Source: Thermoanaerobaculia bacterium (lineage in GTDB: Bacteria; Acidobacteriota; Thermoanaerobaculia; Multivoradales; JAHEKO01). Taken from it: a DNA stretch of 62,666 bases. The notes under the pieces were generated by a model. It did no database searches. It saw only the letters and a program-made list of their open reading frames with translations, and was not told the origin of the DNA. Location: positions 1-62,666 of the forward strand of contig CAMYOG010000013.1 of the NCBI GenBank assembly GCA_947259925.1. The letters run 5' to 3'. The position numbers were made by a program, and so were the translations under genes. How positions within the stretch are numbered: position 1 is the first letter of the stretch; every line of letters starts with the position of its first letter. This document shows, one piece after another, positions 61,047 to 62,666 of this stretch.

Positions 61047-62666
61047 CTAGTCGAACAGCCCCATCTGCTTCTCGTCGCCGATCACCTTTTTGAACTCGAG
61101 GCCGAGCCAGTTGAGCACCGGTTCGGCGATCGGGCGCACCTGCTTGTCGACGTAGTGCTCGTAGTCGAGCGGGTTCTGGATCTCGTCGGCCGGCTCGGGG
61201 CCGGCGACGGTCACTACGTAGTGGATCACCCGACCCGGCTTGCCGGTCATCTTGCGCGCGGCGGCGACGTGCGGCGGAGTCGTCGTGGTGTACTCGTCCG
61301 GGCTCTTGCGGAGCGCCTTGCGGTAGACGAGGTCTTGGTCGCGGCGACCGTCGCGCAGCTCGGTCACCAGCTGGCTGAGGAAGTCCTCGACCGGACGGTC
61401 GTGGAAGAGCCGCTCGTACAGCTCGCGCTGCATCCGGCGGGCGAGGCGGGTCCAGTCCCGGCGGACCGCCTCGAGTCCGGTCAGGACGACTCTCGACTCG
61501 CCGTCCTCCTCGACCAGGCCGGCGTAGCGCTTGGTGGCGCCGCGAGCGGCGCTCCGCAACGGCTGTAGGAAGAGTCGGAGATAGAGCCGCTCGAACTCGA
61601 GCTCGAGCCGGCTGTCGACGCGCCAGCGCTCCCGGATGTACTCACCGAGATCCCGATTCAGATCCTCGACGAGATGCTGGCCGAGCGCGCGGGCGGCGTC
61701 CGGATCGGCCGCGGCGCTCTCGACGAACAGGCTGTCGGTGTCGCCGTAGAGCACCCGCCGGCCGTACGACTCGATCCGGTCCTTGCTCCAGATCAACAGC
61801 TCGCGCCCGAGGCTGGTGATGGCGTTGGCGATCGGCGGGTTGTAGAACCGGCAGACCCCGGTGCCGAGGACACCGAAGAAGGAGTTCATCAGGATCTTGA
61901 TGGCAAAGCTCGCCACCTTGTCACCGGAGCGCTTGGCCGCCTCGCGCTGTGGGAAGAGCTCGTCGAGCAGGCCGGTCAGGATCCCCGGCTCGCGCCGGAA
62001 GCGGGCGCCGTTCGGGGCAACGATCGGGTCGTCGGAGTCGCTCGAGCGCGCGTAGCCGAGCGGATCGATCTGGAAGGTCCGGATGAGGCTCGGATAGAGA
62101 CTCTTGAAGTCGAGCACCAGGACGTAGTCGTAAAGACCCGGATCGGGGGTAAGGACGTGGCCGCCGCCGGTGCTCTGCCCGGAGTCGTCGCGCGCCTCGA
62201 CCGACGGAGCGACGATGCGGCGCTTGCCGAGCTCGCTCAGGTAGAGGAAGTCGAACGCCGCGATCGAGGCCGAGACCCGATCGGGCGGCAGGCCGGTCAA
62301 CCGGCTGCGGGCGACAGCGAGCTCGACCAGCTGCAGCTTGGCGAGAATCTCGGAGACCAGACGGGCGTCCTTCAGGTTGTAGTCGATGAGTGTCTGCCGG
62401 TCCTCCTTGAACGCGCGCAGGATCTCCTCGGCGCGATCCCTGCCGCCGATCAGCTTGCCGTCGGCGAGCACCTCTCGCGAGACGGACTCGAGCGAGTACG
62501 ACTCGAACTTCATGAAGGCGCCGCGCACCAGGGCCAGACCGTCGAGCACCAGTCGCCCGGGGATGACGACCTGGGTCGCCTGACGTGGATTGCGGGCGCC
62601 GAGGATCCGCACCGGCCCGCCGCCCCGACCGAGCTCGAACCGGACGCCCAGCTCGTCCGCTCGCCG
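61047..62666 (-). CDS. polB: DNA polymerase II (family B), C-terminal part, cut by the right edge
   Basis: About 539 codons of a family-B DNA polymerase, open to the right edge. Exonuclease-domain end features (PGRLVLDGLALVRGAF...YSLESVSREVL, then TLIDYNLKDARLV) precede the polymerase motifs: A as DFKSLYPSLIRTFQIDPLG, B as KILMNSFFGVLG and C as YGDTDSLFV. The C-terminus carries ARKMTGKPGRV and ends KQMGLFD. It matches E. coli DNA polymerase II (PolB), which is used in damage tolerance and restart and is 783 residues, so about 240 residues are missing at the left of the protein. No frameshift is seen. Its final segment is copied as a pseudogene at 41994-42236. Confidence 0.93.
   Translation of the reverse strand, partial: RRADELGVRFELGRGGGPVRILGARNPRQATQVVIPGRLVLDGLALVRGAFMKFESYSLESVSREVLADGKLIGGRDRAEEILRAFKEDRQTLIDYNLKDARLVSEILAKLQLVELAVARSRLTGLPPDRVSASIAAFDFLYLSELGKRRIVAPSVEARDDSGQSTGGGHVLTPDPGLYDYVLVLDFKSLYPSLIRTFQIDPLGYARSSDSDDPIVAPNGARFRREPGILTGLLDELFPQREAAKRSGDKVASFAIKILMNSFFGVLGTGVCRFYNPPIANAITSLGRELLIWSKDRIESYGRRVLYGDTDSLFVESAAADPDAARALGQHLVEDLNRDLGEYIRERWRVDSRLELEFERLYLRLFLQPLRSAARGATKRYAGLVEEDGESRVVLTGLEAVRRDWTRLARRMQRELYERLFHDRPVEDFLSQLVTELRDGRRDQDLVYRKALRKSPDEYTTTTPPHVAAARKMTGKPGRVIHYVVTVAGPEPADEIQNPLDYEHYVDKQVRPIAEPVLNWLGLEFKKVIGDEKQMGLFD

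Overview
The window is dense, high-GC bacterial chromosome with short intergenic gaps, many GTG/TTG starts and clear Shine-Dalgarno motifs. Proteobacterial-type DNA polymerase II, a TonB receptor and many secreted multiheme cytochromes and beta-propellers mark a diderm. The gene mix (ECF sigma with membrane partner, PQQ sugar dehydrogenase, SWIM-SNF2 helicase, ACAD/APH pair, metal-reducer-type cytochromes) best fits an uncultured Acidobacteriota-like lineage. That assignment is inference; no rRNA or tRNA gene was seen.

Layout, left to right. (1) 1-11434: two divergent phenylacetate-CoA-ligase-like enzymes, then a DUF3179 membrane protein, a double OsmC-like protein, a TonB-dependent receptor, a Tat-signal thiamine-diphosphate (ThDP) enzyme and an aldehyde dehydrogenase. 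This reads as uptake and oxidation of an aromatic or other carboxylic substrate. A palindromic operator lies before the DUF3179 gene. (2) 11472-23868: ion antiporters, SNF2 helicase, CPBP protease, cyclophilin, alpha/beta hydrolase, YchF, an ECF sigma/membrane-protein pair, inositol-phosphatase family protein and SRPBCC protein. (3) 23878-33530: acyl-CoA and hydroxy-acid metabolism (ACAD, APH-type kinase, FAD/4Fe-4S oxidase, MaoC, SDR, phosphatase, MBL hydrolase, LarA-like protein), with dispersed inverted repeats at the gene starts. (4) 33628-45067: TPR protein, ABC exporter, PQQ sugar dehydrogenase, two-component system, small membrane proteins, P-loop kinase, a decayed 3' fragment of polB, and a large membrane-bound spermidine-synthase-like protein.

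(5) 45306-59913, minus strand, is the most striking region: ten tightly packed genes that appear to encode a complete extracellular electron transfer apparatus. In transcription order they are an NHL beta-propeller, a six-heme cytochrome with the heme layout and length of the Geobacter nanowire protein OmcS, a strong intrinsic terminator, a YVTN beta-propeller, a 735-aa outer-membrane beta-barrel with an embedded discoidin-like module, a lipoprotein, a CsgG-like/coiled-coil/NTF2-like fusion, a SurA/PrsA-type prolyl isomerase, a 26-heme cytochrome, a 16-heme cytochrome and a second NHL propeller. A consensus sigma-54 promoter sits directly before the first gene, with paired inverted repeats about 210-245 bp further upstream that could be enhancer sites. 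A pseudo-receiver protein with Asn at the phosphorylation site is encoded just upstream.

(6) 61047-62666 is the C-terminal part of DNA polymerase II, running off the right edge. Its last ~75 codons are duplicated as the decayed fragment at 41994-42236.
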